Below are positions 44,370 to 55,784 of a DNA stretch of 64,000 bases, piece after piece; the first letter of the stretch is position 1, and each line of letters starts with the position of its first letter. A model generated the notes under the pieces. That model saw only the letters and a program-made list of their open reading frames with translations. It was not told the origin of the DNA and did no database searches. Source of the stretch: Parelaphostrongylus tenuis (Eukaryota; Nematoda; Chromadorea; Rhabditida; Metastrongylidae); the NCBI GenBank assembly GCA_019055375.1, contig JAHQIW010000153.1, forward strand, positions 62,001 through 126,000, in the 5' to 3' direction. The translations under genes and the position numbers were made by a program.

Positions 44370-44840
44370 ACCGTTCATTTTGAGTGTTTTCTCATGACCA
44401 CGCTCACAAATCAAATATATCTCATAACTATTGTTCGACCCAACATGTCATGTGGTTCTGTTATGGGCTCTTGTACAGCCCAGTACACGTGTTTCCGCCT
44501 TGCGGCCTTGTCAGTTGCGCAGGCCCTCAGTCTTCATCCATTCCTCTCGGGGGCCCCTACAATCTCCTACATAGGGTAGGCGACGACGAACGATTTACAC
44601 TTTTGCCGTCAAGTGAAAACTCAATAGATCGGCGGTGTCCCACACTCGATTGCTCTTGGCTAGTATTTTTGAAATATTATACCGCTTACTTCGTGTGTTT
44701 ATCGAGTGCCAAACAGTGCCGATCTTGTAATTTTTCACTTGACCGTGACTGTGTGAATCGCTCGTCTTCGTTTACCTCTATATAGGGATAGTGGGGGCTC
44801 CTGAGAAGATTGGCGTTGCTGTCAACAAGTCAACAATCGC
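44370..44840. repeat. Family A element, long copy
   Basis: Starts with 'gaccacgctcacaaatcaaa' and includes 'gggctcttgtacagccc' and 'acacgtgtttccgcc'. An inner part (gacgacgaacgatttacac) is partly mirrored further right (gtgaatcgctcgtcttcg). The 133-codon frame across it is a repeat artefact. Confidence 0.65.
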
Positions 44841-44953
44841 TTGTCAACTGAATCGATTTAGGGAGTACAAATCAGCGATAAGCATAGTTAAGGTTAACCT
44901 TTTAACTTCTAAAACTGTTGGTAGAAGCTATTTACTGATTGAATTTTATTTCA

Positions 44954-45136
44954 GCTGTGGGGTACGGTTTGAAACATAGCAACCGAGAAGGTTCAACCAC
45001 GACTGAGGGAAAAATACAGTTAAGGTCTGGACGAAGTAGTGGAAAAGTTAGTAAGCCCCACAACGGGCGCCACAGGTTCCGGCTACTGCTCGAATTTTTC
45101 AGCACTCTTGTGATCATATATCACATCGTACCCTGA
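44954..45136 (+). CDS. Candidate terminal exon, weak
   Basis: A good acceptor (gaattttatttcag) is followed by a frame open for 60 codons. It starts AVGYGLKHSNREGSTTTEG and has short SG-containing runs (LRSGRSSGK). The stop at 45134 is followed within about 25 nt by AATAAATAAA, a plausible polyadenylation signal. Its phase-1 entry would suit an alternative end of the SGEG-repeat gene 7.7 kb upstream, but nothing shows that link. A second frame near the end reads SPTTGATGSGYCSNF. Low confidence. Confidence 0.22.
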   Translation, partial: AVGYGLKHSNREGSTTTEGKIQLRSGRSSGKVSKPHNGRHRFRLLLEFFSTLVIIYHIVP

Positions 45137-45868
45137 CGCTAAATTAAAATTTAGGCAATAAATAAAATAAGCAGAAGCCCTGTATCACTTCTAATTCCTA
45201 TTTGGAAATCGTATTTAGATATTCACATATTTTAGAGCGCTTTTTACACTCTCCGTATAGAACGGGATGTAGCTTTGTTGGCTGCTTAAAGTATTTCGTA
45301 ATACGCATGTGTACGTCGCTAAAATATACTATTGAGTCTACAGAAACTTTTCACCATGCAGAGTTTGCTTTAGAAATATGAAAAAATATCCTGAAAATTT
45401 TTATTATAACAGTAAATCAGCGACACGTTAAAACACCCGAGTGATGAAGCAACGTTTGAGACTGAAACTAAGAATTTCACAAGCAGCCATTTACATGACT
45501 GGAACAGAGTAAGAGATGTGATGAATGATGAATGCCGTCACATGTTTGCAACATCAACAAATCAATTTGTCAAGAGAAACAAGATGTGCAGCACATTCCG
45601 TTAGCTGCAACCATCAAAAGAGTGTAGTAACCAGTGTACAATTAGTACAAAAAATCTCAATAGATGCAAAAAATGAGCTAAAAATTATTAGTTAGTTACA
45701 GTCAGAAATCTGCTTAGCGATTCTTCACCGAGATCGTACACTTCATAATGATCCTTCAGCTGATACAAATAGATTCGCAGTTTCTTAGTGATATGTGAAA
45801 TTTCGATTCAAATGATAAAACCATAATTCGCTTTTTGGGAAAACACGCGTATCTAGCGACGGTTTTAG

Positions 45869-45874
45869 TTTAAT
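45869..45874 (-). terminator. Possible polyadenylation signal of the CYTH gene
   Basis: ATTAAA on the minus strand, about 24 nt past the CYTH gene stop at 45898. It is a common one-base variant of AATAAA, placed at a usual distance for a short nematode 3' UTR. Confidence 0.4.
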
Positions 45875-45897
45875 ATCTTGACAAACTAAGCATTTTT

Positions 45898-48800
45898 CTA
45901 AACAGATCCATCACTTTCCGTTTCGGAGCTGGATTTTGTTGATTTTCTAGAGGAAAGGTCATCGTCGAAGGAGAGATTTGCCATCATCATATCTAGATAG
46001 GCGATCGGCACGACAGCATCGTCGGTAATTTTTAGACGATCACGAATTTCCTGAAGGCGAGAGCAGCCGGCGTCTGGGTCTGATGACGTTACTGTGACCT
46101 GAAATTGTATTTTGAAAAACAGCTTTTAGAGCACCATCTGTGATGTGTGTTTAGGCACTCTTTCAGTCGTTCAGGTGATCTGTTCAGTGGACTTTGCTGG
46201 CGCAAAATACGCGGAAAAGAAACTGGTTATAGGTGAGCTGCCGACCTTCGATGGCATTTCGTTCACTACAGTGCCAGGCTTTGTGATCGTAATGCTTATC
46301 TCATTTCTCTGCTTTAGTGATAAACAACTGCTACACACCAAATTTCAACAACCACGACCAGCCTTTGCAACGATAAGATGAGCGCAATTGCATCCGCTGA
46401 GAAACTAAGAAAAATCTAAACTAAAGCAAACTATAAAAGTTACGGTAGCACAAGATGTGCATAAGTAGTGAAGTGTCAAAGTGCTTCAGAAGAACTAGCA
46501 CATATCCATGATCTATGGCACTGCGTCACAACGAGATTTTACAATGTATGAAATCTTTTTTAAAAAATTTTTACGAAGTATCTCAAACACATAGCTATGA
46601 TTTAGCCGTACGAAAATGTATTAATGGAAATCTAGCCATCGGAGTTCAAATGTTTCTTTTCTGTTCAAAAACTCACTGTTATATCAATAAATTGTCCAAT
46701 CGCGGCAACATCATCCAAATAGATTCTTGCATTATCCATTATAAATACGCGACGTTTTTTCATTATCGAACCTCGTTCGCCAAGAGCTGCTCCGAGTGTA
46801 GCCTTGAATGTAAAAGAATCAGGTGTCAGAAATACACAAATAGAAATAATCACAAACTTGCACAAAGAATGACTCATTATGTGTAGCGGTTGCTGGATAT
46901 TTGAAGAATATTTACGACAACAGATCTCGACTACAGAGAAATTACGCCTTACTTAAACTTCTAGCTCTAATGAAATCCTGGCCATTTGACCGCTATTTTT
47001 GATGAGATAAATATTTACGCAGATGACCATGGTTGGGTGAAAGTCTGGAGAAACCACCTTACTACGATTCATCTGCAACGATTCTTTCTTTTTCTATAAC
47101 ATCAGTGCTCATTCTTTTCACACAAATACCACATTTACAGTGTGAGTACCGTAGTTCTTGCATTGGATTTGTTTCTTGGAATATATTGTCCCAGTGATCT
47201 TCGAACATTTCGAGTGTTTTGACATTTACTTGAGAAAATCGCCTTAGGCTTGAATGTTGTAAAATGCTGGCCAATTTAAACGCTTCTGTAATTTTCAAGA
47301 TAGCTGAGTTAAGGTGTTCGCATGTGACCTGAATGTGGTGAAGGTTCAGTGGTTTTTGCTGTTGTGATCCGCTGTCGATTTGTGTCTCGCAACGGACAAG
47401 AGAGAAGAATTTAAATCCTTTATATGGATTATACCAAAACAACCTATAATATACATGAATTACTAAAATGATGATATAATGATAATATATATATATGATC
47501 ACGACATATCGTTATGCGAACATATGCGTAAGTCAATATGGTGACCGACTGATGAGGAGTATCGAGGACAATGTTATGGCAAGTGGTGTTATTGTAGCTG
47601 ACGGTGTTATTGTAAGTGATGATGTTATCGTAAGTGATCATGTTATTGCATTTGACATTGTTCTGACAAGTGACAATGTTATTGTAATTGACGATGTTAT
47701 TGTAATTGAAGATGTTTCGTAATTGTCGAAGCATGACTAGGCGGCGGAGCCCATTTGGGATCGCTATGTTCGCCCCCAAGTAGAACACCGACGGCGGGAT
47801 CCAGTGGGTGAGTATATAGTGTTAGCAGTGGGGTCGCCAGTGATTAGATATGGGCAGAATCCCTAAACCGCGGTGATGGATCGAGCATAGCCAAAATGAG
47901 TTTGCTCCGCCACGGAAGTACTATGTTCCGCTCACAAATCTATTGAATTCATCTGAGTTGTATGAATGCAACTAGTTTACAAGACAACGAGGTTGTGTAA
48001 AGAGAGCAATAATGGATCGACAATGTACTGAGGTGAGGTCGTCCGGGTGATGTCAGACGACAGTACGGATAGATGTCACGCGATCGAACTGACTTTTGAG
48101 ATTGGTGGCAGCTGGGTGCCGCCCTCGTCACTTGGACCATTTCAGTCTAAGGTCCTCGAACCTCAAAAGATAGCAAAACTCCCTTGGGAGGTTTGCTATA
48201 CTGAAAGAGATTGAACCAACACCTTGCTTATTACCTTTCTCCCAAACACACTGAACCACTACTACTTCGCTGTCCTTCTTCCTCCTTTGCATAACATTTT
48301 ACTGTATAATTCAGGCGAAAACGATGTTGGAAAGTCGAGATTTTTTGATACAAGAACACCTTGATAGGAATTCGAAACTTCGCCGGAGAAACCCTTTGGT
48401 CACTAGTGTATGAGACGGAAAGATAACGGTGTAGATTTCGAAGCTACAGTCCAGGCAAAAGTATATTAGTTAAAACTAATATTCCGTCTAACTCTTAATC
48501 TTTTGTAATTGCCTCATGAACATAAAAATCTACTGACATGGCGAAAGCCTGCTAACGAATCGCGAAGCAGCTCAATATCTCAAATCAGTTTTTGCTCTGT
48601 AACGGCCCACTCAACACCCCATATGATTTTTGCTCGGATGGTCTTCTCCTGCTTCTATATAAGTGGATAAGTCAAATATATAGTGCTCACAAACTTAATC
48701 TCCATCTGGTTGATGTTTAGGTCAAAAATTCTAGGACGTTGTTGTGACAATGCCCAATCGATTGGAAGAACAGTCAACTTTATCTCCTGTGGGATCAGAA

Positions 48801-51800
48801 GATAAAATCCCCTCAAAGGTCAGCCACTTTAGAATCGGTGTAACACTGAGCTCGGTTCAGATCTCGAGGAGGATCAAGAACTATTGCGAGATTAAGCTAC
48901 ATTAGAAAAGCTGAGTAGATCGAAGCAAAAAATATATAGACTAGTTGCTAAAACCTTACTTTCATAAAATTTTGAACACCCTGTCAAAGAATTACTTATA
49001 ACGCCAATTCTGATACAACCAGTCTATTCTTCGCTTAATGCTCTTTCAGCGGAATATGACTTACAGTTGGAAAGTGAACCGGATCTAGCTAGCATAAACA
49101 TGATAAAGTAAAAACAAGTGGTCTCGGCGAGTGAAACCATTAATAAATCACGTATAATTCCGTCCCCAAACACTAGACGTGATTAATATGAAGTATTGAC
49201 GAACAAATGGAAGACTAATGAGAAAATCACAGCGATCATCTTCGAATCTCCGAGTTAACATACAAGAGTGCCTAGATTTTAACAACAATTGTTCTAATTT
49301 TCCCAAATGCCTGACATTCTCAGTGTTGCTTTTGCAACTAAAGATTGTATTTTTGATATGATCACGATCGAGCAACTAGAAAACATTGGTAAGATGAATT
49401 CGCACATTCAAAAGATTGGCTAGAGGACATTAGACGTCTAGAGGACCTTGGGTTTGTTGACGATATTACATTACGAAAGGAAAGATTATATCAGCAGCTG
49501 CAAGCTACCACGATTGTTATCTTAGATGGTATAGTAAACAAAGAAGTCAAATGGCCAAGACTGAGCATGCTTACTGTCAAAAACTGTGATTGCAATTTGG
49601 TAATTTTTTTTTTGTTTTTCTGATTACCTTCTCCCTACTGAAATGAATCATGGTATTTTTTGGCATGTAATTAACCCAAATACACAGAACAATTTTTCTG
49701 AGATCACTTTCTCCTGTGATTACTCAATTATCTTCATGAGAAAGTGATGAAGAACAAAAAGTTTAAACAGACATCTTTAGCTATAGGTTTTTGTCCAGTG
49801 AAAAAACACTCTTCTGAAATAGTGAATTTCTTTGGAAAAACATTTGATATTTTTTAATTAGTAAAAAGAAAGTAAGTAAAGACCTACTCTAATAGAATAG
49901 ACATCCTCGACTTCAGTGACTTGTGATTCACTCAATTTGTGACCAGATTTTTTTGATAGTGCGTTGTAAATCAGTTGACCACATCTCTAAATAATGACAA
50001 AGTGTAATTAGAAAACGATTGTACTTACTCTATATCTAACCTGAAAATTGCCTAGATTTTGAATATTTCTTGGTTTTCCAGAGAATATGTGCTTTTTAGA
50101 GCAAAAGAGTACTCGCGTGTCGCATTATAGGAAGCAGCGATTATTATTTCTTCATTTTTAGTACATGACCTTCCATCACTGTAACACAAAGCAGGTCGCA
50201 ACATTTCCCACATTCTGTTTGTTTCCGACACCCTACTTCCGAGAAGATCTTCGAATTTTTCTTGCCTTGACACAGAATGCTTCTTTAGATTGTTCCGTCA
50301 TCATGAACAATGTTACTGAATTCTGGGGCGATGACAGGCTTGGCAGGCCCCAGTGAAAAGTGACGCAATGAGCAGGATCACTACCGCTGCGCTACCAACT
50401 CCTCAGGGTTAAAAAGTAATGATTTTTGATAGTTGTTATTTGAGGCAACTGTCAGGTGGTCTGTAAATGGGCTGTTGTACTGTCCGATACACGTGTTGGC
50501 AGAACCCTCCGTCTTTTAGCCGATCCTCTCGGAGTACTTCAGTCCCCACACTAAGAGTAGGCGATGACGAACGATTTACACTGCCGTCAAGTGAAAATCA
50601 CCAGATCGGCAGTGCTGTACACTCGATTGCTCTCGGTTGGTATTCTGAAACATATTATACCTTTCGTTTCGAATGTTTTCTAGACCACTAGTCTTTCAAA
50701 ACGAACGGTAATGATTTCATTCTCTAAAATGGATTCTGTAAACTACGAAGGAGCGAGTGTTTGACATTTCAATCCATAGCCTGGACTGAAAGCAAGTGCG
50801 CAAGAATTATTGACTGTCTGAATAAGCTCATGCATAAGGCAGCAAACCCTTCTTTGGACTTTTTCATAATATATTTTATAGAATATCTGTAGGTTTCGAG
50901 TGTTAATCTTATATCTTGTCAATAGGTCGAATAATCGCTGTCCGATCAATATCCTGTCAGAAAACTAGTAGGAAACTCTGTTTTACGAGGATATCTCTTT
51001 GGAGTGGAAATGCAATTCCGCCGCAAATAAAGAGTAATGAAGTTATATGCGATTCTTTTAGTGACAACATGTAGGATAGAAAGTCCGAGTTCTACATCAT
51101 ATTTCGTATTTTCCTTCTTTTTTCAATAATTAGGTCAAAGTTCTCTTGGGGTATCTAGCTATCTGTCCCGAACAACACGTAGCAAACGCAGGAAACTCGA
51201 TTAGACAAACAGGCGACTGAAGATCACTTCGGGTACCAATGATGAATGATGCTACTGTGAAAACTGGACTAAACTAGAAGAACATAGAGAATGGAGAAGA
51301 AGAAGGAGAAAAAGTAAGAACATCAGGACGCTGAACTCACATTTGGATGCATGATACGTAGTTTTAGATTGCCATTTGGTACATTGAAATACACATCTTC
51401 CTGAGTGAAGAAAGTTCCCAATGATTCTGTCAGGTCGAAAATCAGGTTCTCCATCTGCTCTAGATCATCGACACGAGCTTTAAGCACGATTGATTGATGC
51501 ATACTGAAATGGTAAGAGTAACGAACATAACATTTTCGACTCCAAATTGAGCAACAAAATATGCACATCGGAAAGCACAACGTCGGACGGGTTTCATAAA
51601 AACTTTCTCGCTCATTTTCTTTGAGCAGAGAAACATCTGAAGCATCTATAAGATATCGATTTCTCAAAGCAAAATTACTATGTAGTAATAGCGAAGGACG
51701 TATGAGAGAGCCACAGTGGATGAGGCAGGCTACCACATAGGGCCTCTTACTAAGTATATTTCATAAGCACATAATTCCTAATTATTATCACCAAGTGAAA

Positions 51801-52240
51801 AACAAATGACTTGTTCAAAATATAAATTGTGGGTTTCATCGCTTAATGTCTGACTCAATGACTTGGACTATGATCCTATGTTATGATAGAAGAGATCAAA
51901 TAACGGAAATAGCTCGTGATCCTAAATTTATGCGACTGTAAACTTACGTTTTCACGGAGTCATACTGACGGTCGAAATACTGAAGTTGGAGCATGTCTGG
52001 AACGATACGTGCGACCTTTGGTGATGATTGGACAGTGGTAGTGATTGGGGGTCGGGGACTGGCAACCCAGTTGGACACGCCAGGATGAACCACTAGCAAC
52101 GCCCCCCTATGCACGTTTCGTGGCCGGGGTCTTTGATGTACTGTTTTCTGTGGCCACATATCTTCACTATCAAAAGGATCACATGGGTATTTTAGCCACG
52201 TAAACTTCAATTTGATTGGGAATGTTCGATGGTCGACTAG
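45898..52240 (-). CDS. CYTH-domain protein (triphosphate tunnel metalloenzyme family)
   Basis: Exons: 52240-51948, 51503-51341, 49986-49888, 46802-46677 and 46098-45898, joined with matching phases (the first junction phase 2, the rest phase 0). The core begins MHQSIVLKARVDDLEQ and continues EDVYFNVPNGNLKLR. Next comes a GQLIYNALSKKSGHKLSE segment, then ATLGAALGERGSIMKKRR and ARIYLDDVAAIGQFIDI. It closes with the helix ending AYLDMM and a Ser/Glu tail ending SETESDGSV. This is the full strand order of bacterial and animal CYTH proteins, which bind inorganic or nucleoside triphosphates through a basic tunnel with metal-holding glutamates. The basic residues (LKLR, KKRR, ARI) remain. The usual acidic sites are changed: the first motif reads S-I-V-L-K rather than E-x-E-x-K, and the late E-x-E position reads D-I-T. 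The 97-codon exon 1 (HRTFPIKLKFTWLKYPCD and onward) is not a known domain; translation could start inside it at MWPQ or further upstream. The large introns hold repeats. Catalytic activity is doubtful. Confidence 0.8.
47066..47340 (-). CDS. Unassigned open frame in CYTH gene intron
   Basis: After a ccacattcag acceptor, the minus frame reads VTCEHLNSAILKITEAFKLA, then MFEDHWDNIFQETNPM and CKCGICVKRM, and ends at TAG. It is protein-like and mostly helical by eye. It sits in the intron between CYTH exons 49888 and 46802 on the same strand. It could be an alternative terminal exon, a transposon fragment or chance. No family recognised. Confidence 0.22.
47582..47716. repeat. 18-bp minisatellite, about 7.5 copies
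   Basis: Units of the type gtgttattgtaagtgacg repeat head to tail with a period of exactly 18 bp and substitutions but almost no indels. Because 18 is a multiple of three, all frames stay open through the array (for example VIVSDD-type hexapeptides on the plus strand). It lies in the large CYTH intron. Confidence 0.85.
47720..48200. repeat. GC-richer unexplained block
   Basis: Blocks such as 'aggcggcggagcccatttgg', 'accgacggcgggatccagtg' and 'ggtggcagctgggtgccgcc' are richer in GC than the surroundings. It resembles a degenerate retroelement segment, but no reverse transcriptase or nuclease motif is readable in either strand. Intronic to the CYTH gene. Confidence 0.3.
49148..49375 (-). CDS. 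Unassigned open frame after CYTH exon 3
   Basis: A good acceptor (atgttttctag) is followed in phase 0 by LLDRDHIKNTIFSCKSNTEN, on to SSVWGRNYT and a TGA stop. CYTH exon 3 ends in phase 0, so skipping to this exon would give a truncated CYTH isoform. There is no homology support, and chance is possible. Confidence 0.2.
   Translation of the reverse strand: MLDRDHIKNTIFSCKSNTENVRHLGKLEQLLLKSRHSCMLTRRFEDDRCDFLISLPFVRQYFILITSSVWGRNYT
50029..50040 (-). CDS. Possible 12-nt microexon of the CYTH gene
   Basis: gttagatataga is flanked by a strong acceptor (caattttcag) and a strong donor (GTAAGT). It lies 42 nt before exon 49986-49888. It is in phase and would add V-R-Y-R between LRIMHPN and RCGQLIY. 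Both splice forms keep the frame. Inclusion is unproven. Confidence 0.3.
50445..50665. repeat. Family A fragment
   Basis: 'ggtggtctgtaaatgggctg', 'gtactgtccgatacacgtgt' and 'gtaggcgatgacgaacgatt' with 'acactcgattgctctcggtt' match Family A copies at 44.4 and 57.4 kb. It sits in the first-to-third exon interval of the CYTH gene. Confidence 0.65.
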
Positions 52241-52249
52241 CTGCACGTA

Positions 52250-55200
52250 TTGTCAGATTGTCCGTACTTGAAAGTTACAAACAAGTGATAAGAAAGCGGG
52301 GTTAAGGTCTGCTTTGGTTAATGACGGGTCAGAACAAAAGCTTATGCCTTTTTTGCGGACGATGTCCAATATAGGAGTTTTTTCGAATAAATAGAGGTCC
52401 ATAGGGGAAACTAAGGCAATCTAGGCAAACTTTGTCTAAGTGATTTTCCTCTGAATCTCTCCAGAATCTCTTTGAATTCACAATCTTCCACAATTTGATA
52501 TAAGAACCAAGGAAAAGGTTAAGAAAAGCCTACGGTCCTCTTGTTTAATGCATATTGTAACATGGAGGACCTGAATGCAGTTTAAATTTGCAAACAGTCT
52601 GTAAAATTAAAGGCAGATCTATAAGTCACAATTACTAAACAAATATCTAACCTTTCATTAATATACTACGGTAGGTGTCGAAAAAGGTTTATTTGAATAT
52701 AATAGAGCTTCTGAGTCGATCAAAGCCTTTTTATCATCCTATGTTAGCTCATCAATGAATGAACACAGTGATTTGCCATGATGAGGTTAACGGAAAGTCG
52801 ATATCCCAAAATATTCCTGCTCTTTGCGCTAGTTGATAATGATAACGACCGCTGTAGAATGGTTTGTGCGGAGAAGAGAGAGTGTGTTTCATTGGAATGG
52901 TATTCTAGTGGGATTCGACTTGATTCACATCGAAAGAAAGAAGAACTATGGAATTCGACCCGGATTAATATGACACTGAGGAAAATGTTGACGCTGAAAG
53001 GTTACCCGCAAAAAGTTTTTTTATCAGTATCGTGTTGACTAATCGGTAAAAAAAACACATAGTGATTTGTCATGTCAAAGTTTGAAGGGAACTTGGTTTC
53101 AAACCACAATGATAACTTGTGTTCGAACAAAGGACAAATTTGTGATCACCAAAAAAAGATATGGGTTGGGAGGGTGTCGTGGCTAAAATAATCTATAATT
53201 TCGATGTGAAGTGACTGATGACACTTGATCTGTGCCATTTGTTGATGGCTCACCTGGTTCAACTTTACATATTATATAACACGTGCTTCAGCAGTTCATC
53301 CTTACATATCACTATTTCGCAATCATTAAGATTAGACTTGAGCTTTTTCGCCTTCTTTTTTCGATGGCATGTTGCTCACTCGGTAAAGTGTGGTTTCTTC
53401 CTTAGAAATCTAAGATAGGATTGCCTAAATATTCATCGGTCTTCTCCACAGATCGTCGACAACTTTCATGGAGCGAATGGCGGCGTGTAATCTTGGGACT
53501 AGAATTCTCCTAATAACCATTTTCTTCTGATCAGTGATTGGTACGCATTTTCTTCAAATGTCTCATTTGCTGCAGAATCACTCCAGCGAACCTGGCCAAT
53601 AGTCTATATTGCAAAAATGTTCGGCTTAGCTCTCATGCTCACTATGGATAGAAGAATATAATAATGAAACGAAATGAATAGAACGAGATACGTGGACGTG
53701 GAATAAATGGACTAGGAACAATGAAAATACATGTAACTGGGCTTCTCGATGATTTGCTGAGCTTGTGAGCCGACAATCGATAGACAACTGATGCTTTGGT
53801 CAAGTGATAAATTGTCAACCGAACACAATCATTGTTTACTCGAGTATTCATCAGACGTCAAAGTTTTCAGAACTGGTAAGTGTAATCAAATAAACTCGCG
53901 TCTCACAAACACTTTATACTGTTTTCGCTGCTCCTCTTCTCCCAGATCTTATTGTTAATCTTGATACTATAGGAATTGCTACTGCTATTGTTAATTCATC
54001 ACTATTCCAGTGATTCATTACTGTCAAACTAAGTTATCCAGCAGAGAATCATCCACTGATCCAATCACTCAAGCTGATGAGTTCGATTCCATTACGAAAC
54101 CTTTTACCCAAATAACGACGAAGATATAGTTAATATGGCGGGCTACCTTTCGATAAGTCTTTCTAAAAAACAAGAACTCCAATGGCCCCTTTAAAGAAAA
54201 TCCGATGCGTTTCATGTCTCTGAATTGAGCAAAGTTGATTGAGACGTTTGATGCCAAAGCGGGAATTAATAGAGAATTCACAGATGCTAGCTCGTGTAAA
54301 TGGGGCGATTAAAACGATTGAAAACTATTCATTTTACCGTTAGCTTGCTATTGCGGTATTCGGATGTGTGGAAAAAAATTTGTGAGAAGTTTTAAATAAT
54401 TCTATAACATAGAAAAATAACATAGGAAATAGATTTACCGAGGAGAGTTTGGAGGATAGAAAATGATCGCATAGAAAATTTTATGGTTACAGATTTTTTC
54501 GCTGATTGTCCTTGTACCATAATCGTTGAAGCTAGAGGTGCAAATCTTCAAATCTATTGTGTTTCAGATGGGAATAAAAGGTTTTGATAATCGGCGATGG
54601 ACGAAGATTATGGGGAACATTTGATTCCCATTATGTAAGAGGAGTGGCTAAGTAAAAATCTATTCAGTAAACGAGAGCAGCAATAGACGACGAGTGTGAG
54701 CAGTCTAACTTGTGCCAACTGTGTATTTATACAAAGATAACAGGAACAAGGGCAGTCACCTGGAACACCACGTGCTAAAGTACTTTTTTGTGGTAAGAGA
54801 GTCAGCCCAAATAACAATGATATCATTCATGTCTCCTACCAATTATATCACAATATTCGATTGATGTTCCAGAAAAAAAAATGAATTTGACTTCGAAATT
54901 GCTAAAGCATTTCAGAGAGGAAATGGTGCGATTGGGGGAAGGTACGTAATATCACGTGATGTTGAGTGAAAAGTGCTTCCGGATTCGGAGCCAAGATCCG
55001 AAATAGTTTCGCTCATTCGATTACCCTTTCCGCTGTGCTGGGTCAGGTTCTCCATCACACCACTGGGGCGCTCGCTCTGCCGTTCTCTCAGCCATATCTA
55101 ATCCATTCGGTGGCTCTCAGCAATTACCCATTAACGGGTTTGATTCAGAAAGCACAAATTGAGATTAACTCAAGTTACGCTAATGCCGTATTTGCCACAA

Positions 55201-55460
55201 TTTTTAACTCAGTTGTTGTTCATGCCGATAGGTGTTTCCGATTTCAGTCTCATAAATGAGTGATTGTTGACAGCCATCGAAGAAGTTCGAATACAACTGA
55301 GACAAAACTGAGCGAGAGGCATAATAGTGCAGTAGAGATCATGGTAAGCCCCAGGAAATGGTAATCGAAAGCTCTAAGCCGCCTCACATTTTGAAACTGG
55401 ACGTGTCTCAGCACTTTTGTGGTTATATTTCACACCTATTCTGCTGTTGGAATGAAATTG
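52250..55460. other. No supported exon
   Basis: Upstream exons of the CYTH gene are expected here if its first listed exon is internal, but I could not place any by motif or phase. A plus-strand frame at 52781-53038 (CRMVCAEKRECVSLEW) and several 60-70 codon frames are open without splice or motif support. Confidence 0.35.
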
Positions 55461-55464
55461 AAAT

Positions 55465-55692
55465 TCATTCGATCTGTAGCACAGAGTGTTTCTTCACTAT
55501 ACGGATCCTCTGCCATCCAATTCGTCTTCCATATTCGTTTTGGACGTCGTAGAATACCTGTTGAGCACGTCTCCTTGCAATCTCGAGAACATCTTGGGTG
55601 TGGCGCTTCATAGGGTGTTTGTTGTTGATTGCCGGAGCGTGATGGGTGGTGAAAATCAGCCCAGCTCCGCAACCAGCACCACAACCGCACGG
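55465..55692 (-). CDS. Last exon of an unrecognised gene, Gly-Cys start
   Basis: After an aactgtag acceptor the frame is open for 75 residues to TGA. It begins PCGCGAGCGAGLIFTTHH, passes KHPMKRHTQDVLEIARRRA and FYDVQNEYGRRIGWQRIRI, and ends VLQIE. A Gly-Cys run followed by a basic, helical segment is distinctive. The length, the acceptor and the sharp composition argue for real coding sequence. No family is recognised. It lies downstream on the same strand as the candidate exons at 56.5-57.1 kb, with a SINE (55.8-56.0 kb) in between, so it may close the same gene. A retroelement-derived fragment is the alternative. Confidence 0.4.
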   Translation of the reverse strand, partial: PCGCGAGCGAGLIFTTHHAPAINNKHPMKRHTQDVLEIARRRAQQVFYDVQNEYGRRIGWQRIRIVKKHSVLQIE

Positions 55693-55784
55693 CTACAGTT
55701 CCCCAAAAAAGGCATTAAACTACTGGTCGCCAAATTCCATACATCCAGGTCTTGTCTGTCATTAATAGTGTTTATTTTCTGTCT

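Noticed and set aside
44384..44785. 133-codon plus-strand open frame
   Set aside because: It lies within a Family A element, and matching sequence elsewhere is full of stops.
47584..47712. Regularly spaced repeats considered as a CRISPR array
   Set aside because: Units are contiguous 18-mers without spacers in a eukaryotic intron; it is a minisatellite.
50052..50273. Minus-strand frame ending SLENQEIFKI, considered as a CYTH exon
   Set aside because: Its sequence does not fit the CYTH domain between LKLR and the next strand, and its acceptor would enter in the wrong phase. The exon at 49986-49888 fits directly.
55436..55690. Alternative minus frame (NQQQTPYEAPHPRCSRD and onward)
   Set aside because: It overlaps the frame beginning PCGCGAG, which has a better acceptor fit and a sharper composition. 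Only one can be coding.
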